NCBI GenBank assembly: GCA_003993805.1
Contig: RSEF01000003.1
Coordinates: 66,213,429-66,277,428 of the forward strand
DNA from: Himantopus leucocephalus
Taxonomy: Eukaryota; Chordata; Aves; Charadriiformes; Recurvirostridae
Direction of reading: 5' to 3'
Length of the DNA stretch: 64,000 nt
Both the position numbers and the translations under genes were made by a program. Positions 43,801-58,800 of the stretch are shown in pieces (position 1 is the first letter of the stretch; every line of letters begins with the position of its first letter). Below the pieces are notes generated by a model that saw nothing but the letters and a program-made list of their open reading frames with translations, had not been told where the DNA came from and searched no databases.

Positions 43801-46800
43801 CAAAGCACCTTCAGACATCCCTCGCTGCTGTACCCCTGGCTAGGGGCTGCGTGCGCTGGCGAGCCAGCTGTTTGTTAGCATTTTGCCTTAAGATAGTATC
43901 AGCAATATCATCATTTTCTTACTCACAGTGAGTCGTATTATGCTCATCAATCTGATTCTGATGACAAAAAAAAAGAGAATGAAATAATTGTGGATAAAAG
44001 CAAATAAAAATGCCATATTTTTAATATAGGGTGATGATCCAATATTTTCTTTGTGATTTGAGAACTACTTGCTTCACAGGAGTTTTCAGAAATAAAATAA
44101 ACTTCAGTTTCCTTAAAACAAACTTCACATTGTTGCCTTATGAACAAAATTGGATTTTTATGTCTCATAAGGTTTCAATGTAGCATATCTACTGGATGAG
44201 GCATCAGTGTAAGCAAACAGATGGTAGGAGACTTGTTGATTTTACCATGATATATTTGTGCAGGATAGAGAAGGGGAGAATCTCAAGAAAGTATCCTTTT
44301 GATTTCACATAATTTTCTCTTGCTGTGTCCTAGACACTTGTCTAATGCAGTTTAACATTCATATGAAATTACTGGCAAAACAAAAGAAAATTAACAGTAT
44401 CTTTTCATTTTTTACAACCTAAACATGTATCTAAAATTCTTCAGCAATATGGTCTCTTCCTCGGTTTGTTTATTCTTTATATCAGAGGAAATTAAGAAAG
44501 AACTAATAGATTAGCATTTTAAAGAGGATGTAAAGATGGAAAGTTGTTTCATGTAAAAATGGAGTGAAAAGATGGAATGCTTCTCCTCTGTCAAAAAGCA
44601 GAAGGAATAGCAAGCCAAGTTATTTACTGTTCCTGTCTTTTCTGAACTACAGCATAGATTATGCTTTATTTCTCCAAACTAGCATCTGGGAGGAGTGTTT
44701 AAGGTACTGTCTTATACTGAATTTGGAGACACCATTGCCTTAAATAGCGTATTCCCTCAACCAGCATGGCTGTGAGCAAAAGAAGAAAAATTACCTTTAT
44801 TATTATAGCCTCTCTGTTTACACTTTTCTTTCATCCCCATTGCACTGTGGCTCCTGCTCTGGAAGCGTAGGACTGGATTCCCCCTCCCGCTGACCCCGGG
44901 GTACGCACTCACATCTGGGCTAAGTGGCTGTAAAGTTCTTCTATTCTCAATCAGCAGTTTCACACTCAAATTGCATGTGCTTATGCTGTAACCAACCATA
45001 TGGCAATGGAATAGCAAATTTTGAGAAACAATTCTTTTCATCGTGATCATTACATTGTAAGATAAGTGGAAATGGCCCACAGCATCACAAACTTGAGGGG
45101 AAATTTTATCCTAGCAATCCCCCTGAAATGATGTATAATTAAGATATCTGTTGCCTTTGAACATTCAAGCGTGACTCCAGAGTAGGAATTAAGAGTTCTG
45201 GAGGGTCAGTTCCCTTTCAACTACATTTTAGCACCTCTGAAAGATTTTTGTCTAATTTTAAAAATTAAAGTGTTTGCACTTAGGGACCCATGCTGGCATT
45301 AATCTCCCCTGGTTGTAGGCACTGAAGATTCGGACATCCATGATTGACCCAGCTGTTCAGGCTTCTCAAGTATCAACATGGGTCTCGTTGGGTTTAACTC
45401 TTCTATGGACAGAGAGGGGGAGATCCTCTGGGCTTGGGGACACCAGACTTTGTAGACATTGGAGGCAAACAGACACTTCTAGGGCTCAGTCTATCTCAAC
45501 TATCTTAAACCTCTGCCTAAGGATGAGATGGCCTGGGAATTGCCACATAATGTCCAATGACTAGCTCAGTTGTTGGTGTTTATGCTTTCAGTGCCTGCAG
45601 TCAGTGGAGATGGTCAAATTATGTATTTGGGTCAAATGTCATCATCCTGTAAAAATCAACAGAGCCCTGCCAAATTATCCAGTGGAAGATTTGTTCCTTG
45701 AGGTACATAAGAGGTCTGACCACCTGGAATTCAGCAAGATTTGCAAGTAAGTGATCTGTGTGTCTTAAAATGAGATCACTGCTGTTGGCTGCTCTTAGAA
45801 GATAACTTATCCGCCTCCTTTTCACTTTTTGAAAAATTATGACAGTGCCCTCTTGCAAACCTGTCAAGAGGATTAATATCAAAAATGAACTGATATTTGT
45901 ACAGGTTTTGAAAGGTGCATTATTGCTGCTGCTTCTTGTTATTATTTTAAGGTGAATACAATCACTTAAGGGAGTTTTGTGCAGAACAATTCCAGTTGCT
46001 CCCAGCTATCCAAGCCCACTAGCTTAGAAACACTCCTTACTAATGTTCCTCTTCCTTGAAGACACCATATAGTCTGCCCCTTTGTAGCTTTTCTAGAGCA
46101 TGAGCATCTCTTTTACCCGACTTCCTGAAGCTCCCATATATGCACACATGGAGGTACAGAAGATAAATCGCCTTACATCCTACCTGACATTCATCATCCT
46201 TGCCACTGCCAAGCTCAGAAAAGCTCCCTCACCTTCTCCTGCTGCTGGCTACTGGCTCTGGAGGTGGAAGAGTGTCGGCACCTGGAAGCCTATAAACAAG
46301 TTCAGAAAGACCGAGGCCTAAAGAAGACTTCATGGCGTTCTTTCTCCTGCTTTTGGACATGAATGACATGTGGTGCAAGGCCAGACCCAGCCTGTAGCAG
46401 TCATTCACTGGCAGACAGCTACTAACTTCAGCCAAATGTCAGAGATGGCTCTGCCTCAGCAGCACCTCAAAAAATGTCCTGCACCCACTGGAGTCAGGCA
46501 TATCACTGCCTATGCTTCGAGTCCATCTCATGCTTGGGAACTGGTGATAACAACACGTTTAGTTCATTTGCCCTGGGTAATAGCTGACTGTGCAGAGGTG
46601 AAGCTGGAGCAGATGTTACCCTTCTCTTCACTCTTGACCTCAGCCCAACATCTGGACTGGTGAGGAAGCTGTTAATAACTTCCTTTGCCACCATCCTTTC
46701 TGCTTGACTTGCTTGACTTGCTGAGGCCTGCTTCAGGTGATCAGAAGCATTGTATCATCCCCTTTTCTTTCTCTGGGAAACTGCAGCACCAAACTTCTTA

Positions 46801-49800
46801 ATGAGTTTCATCCTTCTTCCCTGCTGTGACAACAATCCAGCAACTCCGTAAGCCACCATGACCAGTGATGGGAGTACTCAACAAGTCAACATGTTCCTGC
46901 TTAGCAACTCACACCCAGCTCTCCCAGTTATCCACCTTATTTTTATTTATTTTTTTAGTGAAGGTCTAAACTTGCATACAGAAAATGGTGACTCTAAGTT
47001 TGAAAAGTCAGATGTGGGTATGGAACTAAAATGAAAGGATGAACAGCACAGATAACTCCTAGAGACTACCTAGACATTTTGTTTAAGGTAGGGGATGGGA
47101 AATTAGAAGGGGGCTGCCAGCTTAAAAAATTAGAAATTCTAGAATCGTAGAATTGTTGAGGTTGGAAGGGATCTTTAAGATCATCAAGTCNNNNNNNNNN
47201 NNNNNNNNNNNNNNNNNNNNNNNNNNNNNNNNNNNNNNNNNNNNNNNNNNNNNNNNNNNNNNNNNNNNNNNNNNNNNNNNNNNNNNNNNNCTTCCCGAGT
47301 CCTGCTCACCACACTATTCCTGATACAGGCCATTATTTCTGAGTATCGGACATACCACCCTAGGAAAGCATCATGAGTGGCCTGAATAAGCCCCAAGCCT
47401 TTTTGCTTGCAGGACCTAACCAGTGCAAGGTAGATGCTGGAGCCAAGTTTTGTGATCCATTTTCTACCTCTTCTGTATTGGAACTAGCACACTCTACTCA
47501 CCACAAACTGACAATATATAATGTAATTTAAATGGAAAAAAAAACCAGTGTCACCAGCCTTTGTGGGGAGAGAAAATTCTGCTATGGTATGCACATGCAC
47601 AGAACCTGCTGTTCGCTGGTTCCTAGAATATAATGTGTTTGTTCTGCAAAGAAATTGGCTAGACTGTAGATGCATTTATACATCTTCATTCATCTCAGCT
47701 TGTTGTAAACATGATGATTCTTGATACATTTTGGGGTAGGAGGGGGCTTAGCATTTTTGGATATATATATTTTTTTAATATTTTTGGGGGCAGACCAGAG
47801 ACAGGCAAAGAAGTCCAAACTGGAGCTCTGAGTACTTTTTTAGCCTGATACAGATCATTTAAAATATTGGTCAGGCTAGCACACTCTACCCGTTGCTGTC
47901 TAGAAGATTTGCAAGCGTGGTGCACACATTACAGAACGCTGTCTCTGCACTGATTATTTATAATGATAACACACTGACGCTCAAATTACACTGTGTTCTG
48001 GCTGCTGCCTTCTCTCTTGCCCTTTCCTACAAGCAGCCTAGTGGTAGGACTTTCATACACATTTGTAAAGCGCCTATTGCTGCAAACATTAATAAGAGCT
48101 ATCACTTAGGAGCAGTTACTTACACTTTGTTTAATCTCTAATGGATTCTTCTAAATATTTACAGTAGAACAGTTGTCAGACCAAATGCTGGAAATTACTG
48201 GCAACTTCCCAGCAGCCAAAAAGGAAAGAGAAGAGAAGCAAAAGGGAACCCACTCGTTGGTGCATTCTTCTGTGGGGTTTTAGTAAGTCAGGGTCTGCAT
48301 TCTGTAACTTGGTGGCACTGAGCGAGGATGGTCCAGAGAATTGTGCATGCACCAGCCTCGTGTTGTGCCTCAGCCGTGTAAAACCGCCTCTATTCTTGCC
48401 AATCTTGAGGGAAGTGACTGTTTGCTTTGCAGACCCTGAAGTAAATAAACTGTCTGGAAGGCCAGTGGCTGCTGCAAGAGATGAGATGGAAGAGCTCCCA
48501 ACTGTTTGGGGGTGTCAGCGTAGGGCACAGTGCTGTTTGCTGTTGGTTGCATTGTGCCCTGCATGCGGGCAGTCTCTTGGCTGTTAGATCTGCAGCTTCC
48601 AGTATTCCCCTGTTTTTGTGGCTCCCTGGCACAGGCTAAATTGGAGGCATACAGACTATAAAAAAAAATAAAAATTTAGCCTATGAGGCTGGAAGAAAGC
48701 CTTTGGTGGGCTTCACCTCCACAGCCTCTGAAGCTGCCTGGCTCTGATGTGCAAGATGTGTGCGAAGGAGGTGTGGAGGAGGAACCAGAGGATGGGCAGC
48801 AGTGGGAGCCTGTGGCTCCCGGGAGGGACCCGCGTGCCAGCAGCAGCTGGCTGACAGATCACCCACCAAGCTATCCAGCTGTGCCCAACAAGTGGGGCCC
48901 CGGGCAGGCCGGAGGAGGGGACGGCAACTGCATCGCTGCTTTACAGCTGGCAGAAGTGCCAGCGCATGGGAGGGGGACCTGAGACAGGAGGCACTTGTGC
49001 AGCTCACTGTCTCCTGCTGTGACACAGCAGGTCTGTACTTACACCAAAAGGCTTGAAGGATCGTTGTCTTGCTTTGGGAAAATTTCCATTGATTTGAAAA
49101 TGAGAGCTTTGCCTGAATAAGGACCTGTGAATTTATCCAGATATAGATTTTTTCTGTAGTATTTGCTATTGTAAGGGCCTGTCCTAATTTTGAGATGTGT
49201 GTGTGTGCACGCATGTGTGTGTGTGAGAGTGTATGTGTACGAATGCATGTGAGAGAGAGAGAGAAATCTCACTGCCTAAAACTGTTCTGCCAAGATAAAC
49301 TTTGGAGCATTTTATAAATTAACTCTGCTCTATGTGTTTATTTTTCTTTTGGAGATTCTAAAAGGAGACTGTTCAACTCATCTTATTAGGGGCAGCATAT
49401 TTTTTTAAAGAGAAAAATAAGTTCCTACCCTGCACTGGAAAGTATTTGCTATTTTCAGCTAAAAGTATTCTTTCCTTCTGACCTGGCATATTAGATAAGA
49501 TTTATATTTCTGACCTGACATTAGGTAGTTAAGATTTATTCTTCTATATTAACTTTACTGAGCTTGCAAGCTATTCATTTACAGCATAGGGAATATATTT
49601 ATGGCAGAAGCAAAGAAAGTTCACTACAAAGTAGTAAAATATGTTATTAGGAGTGTCCCGTAGACTGATGAAAATTGTGAGTACCCTTGCAGCTGGCTCC
49701 CTTCTGGCTCTTTTTTCCTTCTTTGTTATTTCAACTTTAAAACTTGAATTTGAAGTCAGTTTCAATGGTGAATAACTTAAAAGAGTCCAGATGATTCTAA

Positions 49801-52800
49801 TATATCCACATATATATGTATGTATATGCTGTGATTGAGAGGTGCAGGGAAGGGGATAACAAGTGATTGAATTCTCTTCGCGTTCTGCTGGCAATGACCC
49901 AGGCATAAGTAACGTTGGACCTCGCTCCCCTGCCAGTATAAATCAGGAGGGACTCCACTGAGGTATAAAGCTGGTGTGTGAGTGAGAGCTGAATCAGATC
50001 TAACGCTTTCCTAAATCCAAAGGTGTGGGCCCAGGCAATCCGTTAATGTCCACTTGACTTAAAGAGGGGAACCGCAGACTATGATGGAAACCTGGAAGCA
50101 CTTCAAGTCTCTATAGACAGAAAGTTGGAAAGTTAAAGGCCTCCTATTGAAATCAGGGACAAAACCTCCCATTAACTTCAATAGGAACAGAATCAGGCCC
50201 TGGAAATGGCTGGAAGCCAAAGAACTGGATGGCTCAAGAAATAGGTAATAGGACCTGATGACTTTCACCAATAAATCACCAATGCAAACCTGGCCGTGCT
50301 TCATTTAGACACAAAATTGCTTTCATCTGATGTTTGTTTGAAACTGTACACATTGTAAAACCTTCAAGAAGAACTGGCAGTCATGATAGCTGTCTCAGCA
50401 AGAGGCCGACGGCTGGACGGGGTGTGGTATCTCCTCTGTCCCCACGTCATCAGAGGGAGTCCATCTTAAAGAGCAGCAAGAAGCAGCACTGGCCTGCCTG
50501 TAGAGAGAGCAGTGCTTGGGCGCTGCTGTTAACCAGAGGTTTTCTATTTCAGAACTGTCAGACTAACTCCGTAAATCCACTTAGACTGAATATACTGGGG
50601 GAGGGGGTTATGGCTCCACAGCAAGCCAAGAGGAGAAGTAGATATTTCCATTTGTAGACATTATTCAACTGCTGTCACAAAAGAGAATAGAGATGTGCAG
50701 AGCTTTGAGGAATTAAATGTGTCGGAGAAAGGGTTTGGCATAGGGAAAGTTAGGACCATCAGGCATTTTGAAAGCTGGGAATTGCTTATAGAAGGCAGCA
50801 AGCAGTGCTGCACGTTGCAGTTTGGCTGATGAACTCTGCTGCCCATCCCTTCTGCGACACCACAGCGCTCTGCAGCTGAGGAGGATGATTTTGTAAGTTG
50901 TACTAAATTGAGGCCAGTTGCCCTGCCGTCCATCATGGCAATCCCTGACAAAGTTGTGGGGAAATGCAAAGCATTATGGAGGGGACTTTCGTCCCCCCGC
51001 CGGCACACACCACACCCCCCCAATATTTTTGCAAACAGTGAACTTTTTCTGCTGGTCCTTGAAGGGTCCTGCACTGCTGCCTGGAGAGCAGTAGACCAAC
51101 TGGGTGGATATTTTGGTATCTGTGCTTGGTCAAACAGCCATAGCCATGTTTGATGTCAATGGACGTGTTCAGAACAGTTCCCCACTTACCAAACTCTGAG
51201 CTTCATATTCTTTTATTTGATAGACCTCAGGGCTATGTACTCTATTACAGTATGCAAACTTTTCCAGCTTCTTTCTTACTTCTACCAGGACATGTCTGAC
51301 AAACGCTCCAAGGATTCACTTGTTTTTGTATACGCAAAGATTCATAGCTTGTTTTTACAATCTGTCTTTGTAAATCAAAGAAGTTGTTCACTGCTTCTTT
51401 TCTCTCACCAGTAACCCCCCTGCTATCATCAAGTCATCACACCACAGCTCAAGGGCATCCATTCTCTTTTCACCATTTCTCCTCAAAACCCTGGGCTCAG
51501 AACCATAAGTTGCAATAACTTGTGGCTTGGCGTCAAAAGGGAAAAGTATGCCGAGAAGGAGACTTGCTTATAGGTACGAATAGGGGAGTGAGGGAAAGGG
51601 AACACTAAGAGAGCGTTCCTTTGGGGTGACGCTAAGGAAGAACAGGTATTGATAAGAAGATGAGAAAAAAATTATTTAAAATGTTCATTGGACAAAGGGC
51701 GCACTATCATATACCTTACATAACATTGTCACATGTGAATCCCGGTGTGTCTGCTGTGGTTGACTACATTCTCCTGCTAGTTCTTGTTTCCAGTGGGCTT
51801 GGGTTGGATCCAGGCATGTTAAGGATAGCGAGGAGGACATGGACCACACCTGTATGAAATCAGGCAGGCTAATGGAGCTGATCTAGAGTTCCACTTGCCA
51901 CTTCAGAAAATGCAGCATTTTGGGTCTATCCCTGTGCTCACTCATTTAGCTACTCTGGTTTGCTGTATGTTCTCACTCTGTGAATTACTTCAGTCACTAC
52001 TTTGGGAAATAGTGCCTGAATTCAATACCTGTAGGAAGCGAGGGAAGAGGGAAGCTTGACGACTGTAACTGAGCAGATGGCAAAGTAGGAGAAAGCTCAT
52101 GAGTACATAGTGCTGGGCAGGGTGAATAAGTACAGCATGGGGAAAGCAGTAAAAGTATCCCTCCCACACTTTTAAGTGGCAAATTGCAGCTGTTCTCTTA
52201 CAAAAGACAGTGGAATAGCCTCACGACCTTTACCAGCACCTCAGGAAGAGAAGTGCAGATTGCATTGCTGCTCCTTTTCTTGGTGAGTGAGAACAAAAAT
52301 CCCCCACCAACTATCGTGTTTTTTTAATAGCCTGTATAAACATTTAGGCTGGATTCTGAGCACATGCAAATTTTATGCTGGCAGAGCTCTGTGAGTTATT
52401 TGCTTCCTGACATGAGTTCTAACTAGAAGCAGAATCAATCCCTTAACCTTTATGAGATGTTTATTCTGCCTAAACCAGCTCCCATTAAAAACAATGCAGA
52501 GGCTCTAATTGAAAACCTCGTGTTAGTCAGGCGTGTGCCTTACGATCACGACATTTCTGTTCTCTGATAGAAGGGAGGAATATTAACTCTTCTCGCTGTT
52601 CCCTCAGAAGACGCAGAGATGCAGGTACACACATACAGCCATGTGCACGGACACCCCCCGGGGAACATCAGCGGTTGTGCTGGTGGATTGTCACGGGGCC
52701 AAGGAAAGATGCTTCTTCTCTACACCACTGATTTCCCCACCCAGAGCCCAGCCTAAGGAACATTATTTTCCTCCTCATTGGCCGAATAAAATTTCCAGCC

Positions 52801-55800
52801 TAGTGATACATGGCATTTGAAAAGCTGTACAAGTTTCACCTATGCACAACCAAAAAGGTAAGGGTCCGTATAACTTTCTAGGCATGCCAGGCTCAACAGA
52901 AAGAGAAGAGGGGCCCCTTACCAAGCTTCCCATGCACTTTTATTATTTTTAATTTCATGTTTGATTTAACCTGTGTAAAACTAATTATTTTGTTTTCCGT
53001 GCCCAAATAGACCATAAGAACTGGGAGAAGAGGTGGAGTTTTCAGACAAACCAAAGGGCTTTGTGTGGCTTGAAACAACAGTTCTTCTGTCTGAGGTTAT
53101 TGGTGTCCTTTTTACCTATATTTTAAGATAATTTCAAGGTGAAAATACTTTAGAGAACAAATCAAGACCTTTAACTCTTGCCTGTGTCTGCGTGAAAATT
53201 TAGGTATGTATATATAGATATGGATATGAATGTGTAGGGGAGAAGGGAGAGATGACAATGTATGATCATTTATATTAATGTTATTTATAATTTATATTTT
53301 AAATTTGATAATAATATTTTATATTCTATAAAATGTTATTAAATTTTCCATCAAAATTATGAATTTTGTCAATATTTTGTGAACGGTGTCAAACACCCCC
53401 CTGCACTTTTGGCAGGTTTATGGTTTTCTAACACCTTTGTCATGTGCTATATATTCTGATGGTCAAAAAGGTCTTTTTAGCAGATCATGGGCATAGGCTG
53501 TGTAAAGGAGTTTTTCCAGCTCTAGGACTACAGCTGTAGGCTTAGGGGTTCCAGGGTATGAAGTACATAAGCCAGAGAAAGCTTATGTAGGAGTCAGGGA
53601 GCATGAGATGGAAGATTCTTCTTCTGAATAAGCTCTCTTATATGCAGTACTGCAATTTCTGTGGCTGATCTCTTTTGGACAAGATGTGTCCAAGGTCTCT
53701 GCAGATGCCCAGTTGAAAAACACAGACCCTTTTTGGCGCACACAGCAGTAACCACAGTCAGTCAGAGAACCAGGGTAGAAGGCCCAACCAGCAAGTTCCA
53801 TAGATGAATAACTTATTTTTCAACAAATTATGCAAGGCTTCAGAAAGGATTATGGACTGACTTTCATAATGCTTGGTGGTCTTTTAGTGGTAGCGATGGT
53901 TAGAATACTCTTTTTTTACATAATCAGTGAAGCATGGAAATGCAAGAAAAGACTACTATTTTGATTAATCTGTTTTATCTGGACTCAGGTGTGATTTATA
54001 CTGAGGAAGAAATGAACCTCTCCACTCACTGTGTAGCTGGGAAGTGATATGATTTCAGAAAGAGGTGAATAACAGCCTGTTCTCATTTTGAAAGGGTAGT
54101 TTACAGTTTCCTTTGTGGCCAGACAGATCCTGGCAAAAAGGAATAAGACCCCACCACTTTGGTCACTCCCCACCCAGTGCTTGTAACCTCCACAAAGCTT
54201 GGGAAGACTTGTGTTCATCAAAGTATCCAGCCACAGTACATAGAAAAATTGCAAAAGAAAGCCTGTTTGAAACCTCCTCCATAATTTTCAAGTCTATGGA
54301 ATGATCGAGTCCACTTTGACCTCTAAGAGACCACACAACCATAATATATGTCACCACTTGTTACGTTATTTCCTGCAATACACTGAATTCAAAGTTAGTA
54401 ATGTAACAGCTTACTTGTTCTAAGACGTACATTTGAAAGAGGCTGAGGGTTTAAAGCACGATTAGTATCTCAGTGAATTACTCAGATGAAAGAACATGGT
54501 ACCCAGTCATGGAAGAGAATAAGCATCCTCAAATCGTGCTAATTTTATAGGTTGTTAGCAGAAATAAATGATGCCAACAGAGAAAGGGAAATATTTTTTT
54601 TCTGTAATCTGTCCAGAGAAACTTGTTTTTACATTTACTTGTTCCTCAAAATAACTTTGGTCTTTTCTTAGGAAGTAATATATGGCCTAAGCAGCCATGT
54701 GGATGTCCTCTTGCCGACACAAGAATCCTCACAACACAACAGAATCCTACTGATACATTCTTACACCACTAAAGCTTCCCCTCAATGGGTAGCTTAAATG
54801 CACATTTGAGTTGCTTCATTCCTAAAGCCAGGGCATGGGGCTTAAAAATGCTTGTCCAGGACATAGCATAGGTTATAAATTCTACTCTCGTACAGAATTC
54901 TACTTTCGCTTTTAATACACCCTCAAGTCTGAAACTTGTTAATTGCTCAACTCTTCATAAAACATAAACACAAAAGATGAATGTGTGACTTCATTTTGGA
55001 CTGCAAAACAGAAGCTGTTATTTTGCAAAATACCAAGTCGTGTAATTTGTTTACCTTTCCTGCCTTCAAGATCTTGTCTATTAGATTTTATGACATCTGT
55101 GGCCATCATGCCCAGCACAAGGAGGTCTCATCTTAGTTGATTATTTTCAGTTCCGTGTTATGCTAAAACTTTCTGGAATCTTCATCCATCTCCGTGTCTT
55201 TGCTAAATACATGCACTTAACATCTTCTGACTCCCATGTTAAATAAATATCCTTTGGTCCCACTTGGTTCTGTTTCGGAGGCATAATTCTTCACTCGGCA
55301 GTGTAACATAAAGTAAAATAAAACCAGCAACTCCTTATTCAGTGGCATAGAAAAAAGTGAAATTAATTATGAACATTCTAGGAAAAGGAAACAAGGTTAT
55401 GAAACACTTGCCGACACTGGTGTTTGTAATCTTCATAAATAAGCAATGCAATAACGCAGGGCAAGTGTGCGTGGGAGGCGCGCTCAGAAGAAACTGGCTG
55501 TTTTCCTCTCTCTGACCAGTTGAGCTGTTATGAATAAAAAATGTTGTTGCTAAAGAAACCTGTAATAAATCCTGTTGGGAGTATTACATGTGCTGATAAC
55601 ATACATAAACTTTGTAAACATATTAAAGTGTCAGGTCTTAGTAGCTCTGGTTCATGTAGATGTTTGTAAATGTTAGTCCAGAAATGCAATGGTAATCTTG
55701 TTCCACCAGCTGGTTGCTCCTACGTTTCTGGTTCACACAAGAGCCTTCTCCTATTCCTTCCCCTTGAAACAGAACCTCACTTTGTAGGGAAGAGGAGGAA

Positions 55801-58800
55801 AAAGCCTCAAGCCCTACCTCTGCTGTAACTTCCCACCAAAACACTATCACCAGGGAAGCTGCGCACCTGATGAGTTATTTGGAGAGAAGTGGGGTGGATG
55901 AGCTGGTGCTTGACAAAGGATTTATGCAGTTCCGAAAAACCCTGCTTTGTGTAGCGATGCCCTCCATCGACGCCTCCATCAAAGTACAGTTGGCAGCCCT
56001 GAGCGGGGCTTTTAAGTTGCCTTTCAGTAGGGGGGAAGAGTTGGGCGCCTCCAAAAGGGACTGACAAAACCCCAGCACGCTGAACAAAGGATCGTCAGCC
56101 TAGACACAGGGAAATGCTGGGGTCAAAAACTGCCTCAAATCCTGGCTGTCCAGGGGGTTTAGGTGCCCTGGCACTGCTTCCCAGCCCTGCAAGCCAATAT
56201 TTTCTTTAACAAAAGAAAGGAAACACACCTTTCTTTAGAAACACACCAAGAACGGAGCAGCAGCCTTCCTGCCCTTAATGTATCCATAAACCTCAGCAGC
56301 TAAGGCCAGGGGCTGAAAATCTAAGTCAAATTAATTCTTCTATCTAGCATGACTCTAGCCTGTGTTGGTCTGCTCTAATAAACTGACTTTTTATCACCTG
56401 GATTTGCAAGTAATCTGAGGTCATTTGCTTGCACCCATTTTAGTTAGCACAGAAGAGGACAGGGCTCGAGGAGGCCCGTGAACGGAAGCAGGCATGTGCG
56501 TGCCTGTGTTCCAGTGTCAGTGAGAAATCTCCTGCAGAGTCCTGTGCTCCCTGTGGAGGAACTTTGTATTGTTATTTTTATTATTTGTTATGACTTATTT
56601 ATTGCCTTTTTTCTTTAAGAGAAAATCTCAAAGTCCCTGCAGAAGGGACCTGAGCTCAGAATCCTCCCATGCCAGGTGGACGCTCAATGTCAGTAAGCTG
56701 AAGTCGCATGTTAGAAACAACAAAACATCTGAGAAATGCCTGTGCGTCAAGGGTGAGATGGCAATTAAGCAGGGCTTTGAAGGTGAGGGTCTCAGGTGTT
56801 TAAATCCTGCCCCAGAACACACCTTAGGCACCCAAGTCCTTCTCTTGGATCTGAGCCTTGCTGTGTCTGCCCTCGCACTTCGCAGGAAGCCGCAGGAATC
56901 ACACATCGTTGCTATTCCAACACCCATCAATGAGCTCCTGTTTTATTTTACAGTGCCCCAAAATCTGCTTTACCCTGCAGGAAATATCAAACATCTGAAA
57001 TCCCATCTAGGACCTTTCAAGTTTAAACATGAAATGTGTCGGGACGTAAAACTGACACACAATAAGAAGCTTGAAAGGATAATGTTTATAGCAGCGCACT
57101 ACCAGAACGCGGTGTAGACCTGTGGTTCGGGGTTTTACTTTCATTTAAAAGTATCACTATATGCATTTCTTTATGTTCTTCCCCCTAATTACTCTGTTGT
57201 GTGGAGCTCAAGTATCGGCGCAAGGCCGGAGTGCTGCTTGGAGTAGGTGGGAGTTCGGTGCCGTCACAGTTCATGTCTCTCCCAGTTCAGCTCTGGTCCC
57301 CATAGCTGAGTTCTTCCCTAGCAGCACTGGAGGGATGTAAATTTTGTGGCTCCTTTGCTTCAGTGGGTGCTATTTTTGATCGCATGAGTAGATAATACTA
57401 ACATTTTAAAATACATGGTCTATAGCTCATAATCTAAAAATCGAAACAGACGAAAATGTTTATTAGTCAGCTATCATATAACTCTAGTGCAATCGTGCCT
57501 TCTTTTTAAGTAGCGTTGCTCATGGCACTGCTCACTGCTAACAACAAAAATAGCATTAAAGTAATCACGAATAAAATCTGTTGGATTTTATTATGACAAA
57601 GTGTCTAATAAGTAATCATTCTGCCATTGCCAGAAGATCAGCTATTCAGTTATTTATAAAAAAAGTTGCAGCTCTTCTCGGTTTTTTTTTTTTGAGAGCC
57701 ATAACTTGTTTTGAATGAATAAATATTCTCTGAATATTTTTATCTGCGGCATTGTTTGTGGTAATAGCAGACAGACAGACTTTTGTATAAAAACGTACAT
57801 GGTTTCAGCTGCCTTTTGTCATCTGATAAGTTTGCTTTGTTCTGCATTATTTTGGTAAAAAATTGGCAAAGTGATTTTGAGTAGTTCAGACTCCAAAATC
57901 AGAAATGAGACAAAAATACTATTTTTTATTAGCTTTTATATCTCCTCCACCAGCCTTTCACAACTTTTCATTTAATTTCAAGAGCAAAAGGGACAATCTA
58001 CTGTTGGGGAAAAAACTTCTTAAGAATATCCATAATTTTAACGAATAAGTTTTTCCAGTAGTCACTATCTATAAATGATTGATTATGGAGTGTTAGACAG
58101 CTTATTAATGTCAGCGACAAACAGCAGTGGTCAAGCCGACACACTAGCTTTATTAACCAGAAAGCAAAAAGAGCACGCTAAGCAAGAGATAACGAGTAGT
58201 TCTGATTTTTAAGTCCTAGCTCAGATTTTATTAGGCATAACTTCCATTATCTTCAGTGAAAAATTTACAGCAAGAAGAAGAAACAGACCGGGGATTTGCA
58301 AAGGCTTGATCCGCTAATAACAAAGCTTAAAAGAAGAAATTAATCTCAGAGTTAACTTTATTGACTTCAGTTGGCTCAATAGGTGAAAATAATAAAATAG
58401 CTGTTCTCTTCACATGCTTAAAAAAGAGATTGCCTCTCAAACGGGTTATCTATCATGGTTGTGAAAGGTACAGAGCACTGTTTTTTCCTATATAGGTATC
58501 GTACATATTTGGATCATGCAATTTTGCAAGTACTCTAGCACAGGAATTCTTCTAAACTCAAAATGTTTCCTGAGGTCCTGCAGAAAAGGAGCCTTCTCCA
58601 GCTGCAATGAGGTCCATGGGACTTTTTCCACTGCAAGCAAAGGAGGCAGGTTCAAGCTCTAAAACCATCTCATTAATAATAGCAATATTTTATTCTGCCT
58701 GCAAAGAGAAATAGGACTTTTTATATATTTGCTGATATACCATCCTGCATCAATGGCTTTGAGACGTTGTGGTGATATATGTATTTGCAGTTTAACATAA

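Noticed and set aside
48681..49214. 177-codon minus-strand frame
   Set aside because: No recognisable domain. A shorter + strand frame overlaps it (48683-48982), and part of the region is plain repetitive or GC-moderate intron. No promoter or splice context supports a gene.
50661..51074. 137-codon minus-strand frame
   Set aside because: No family resemblance, and other frames on both strands are open across the same stretch. Treated as chance.
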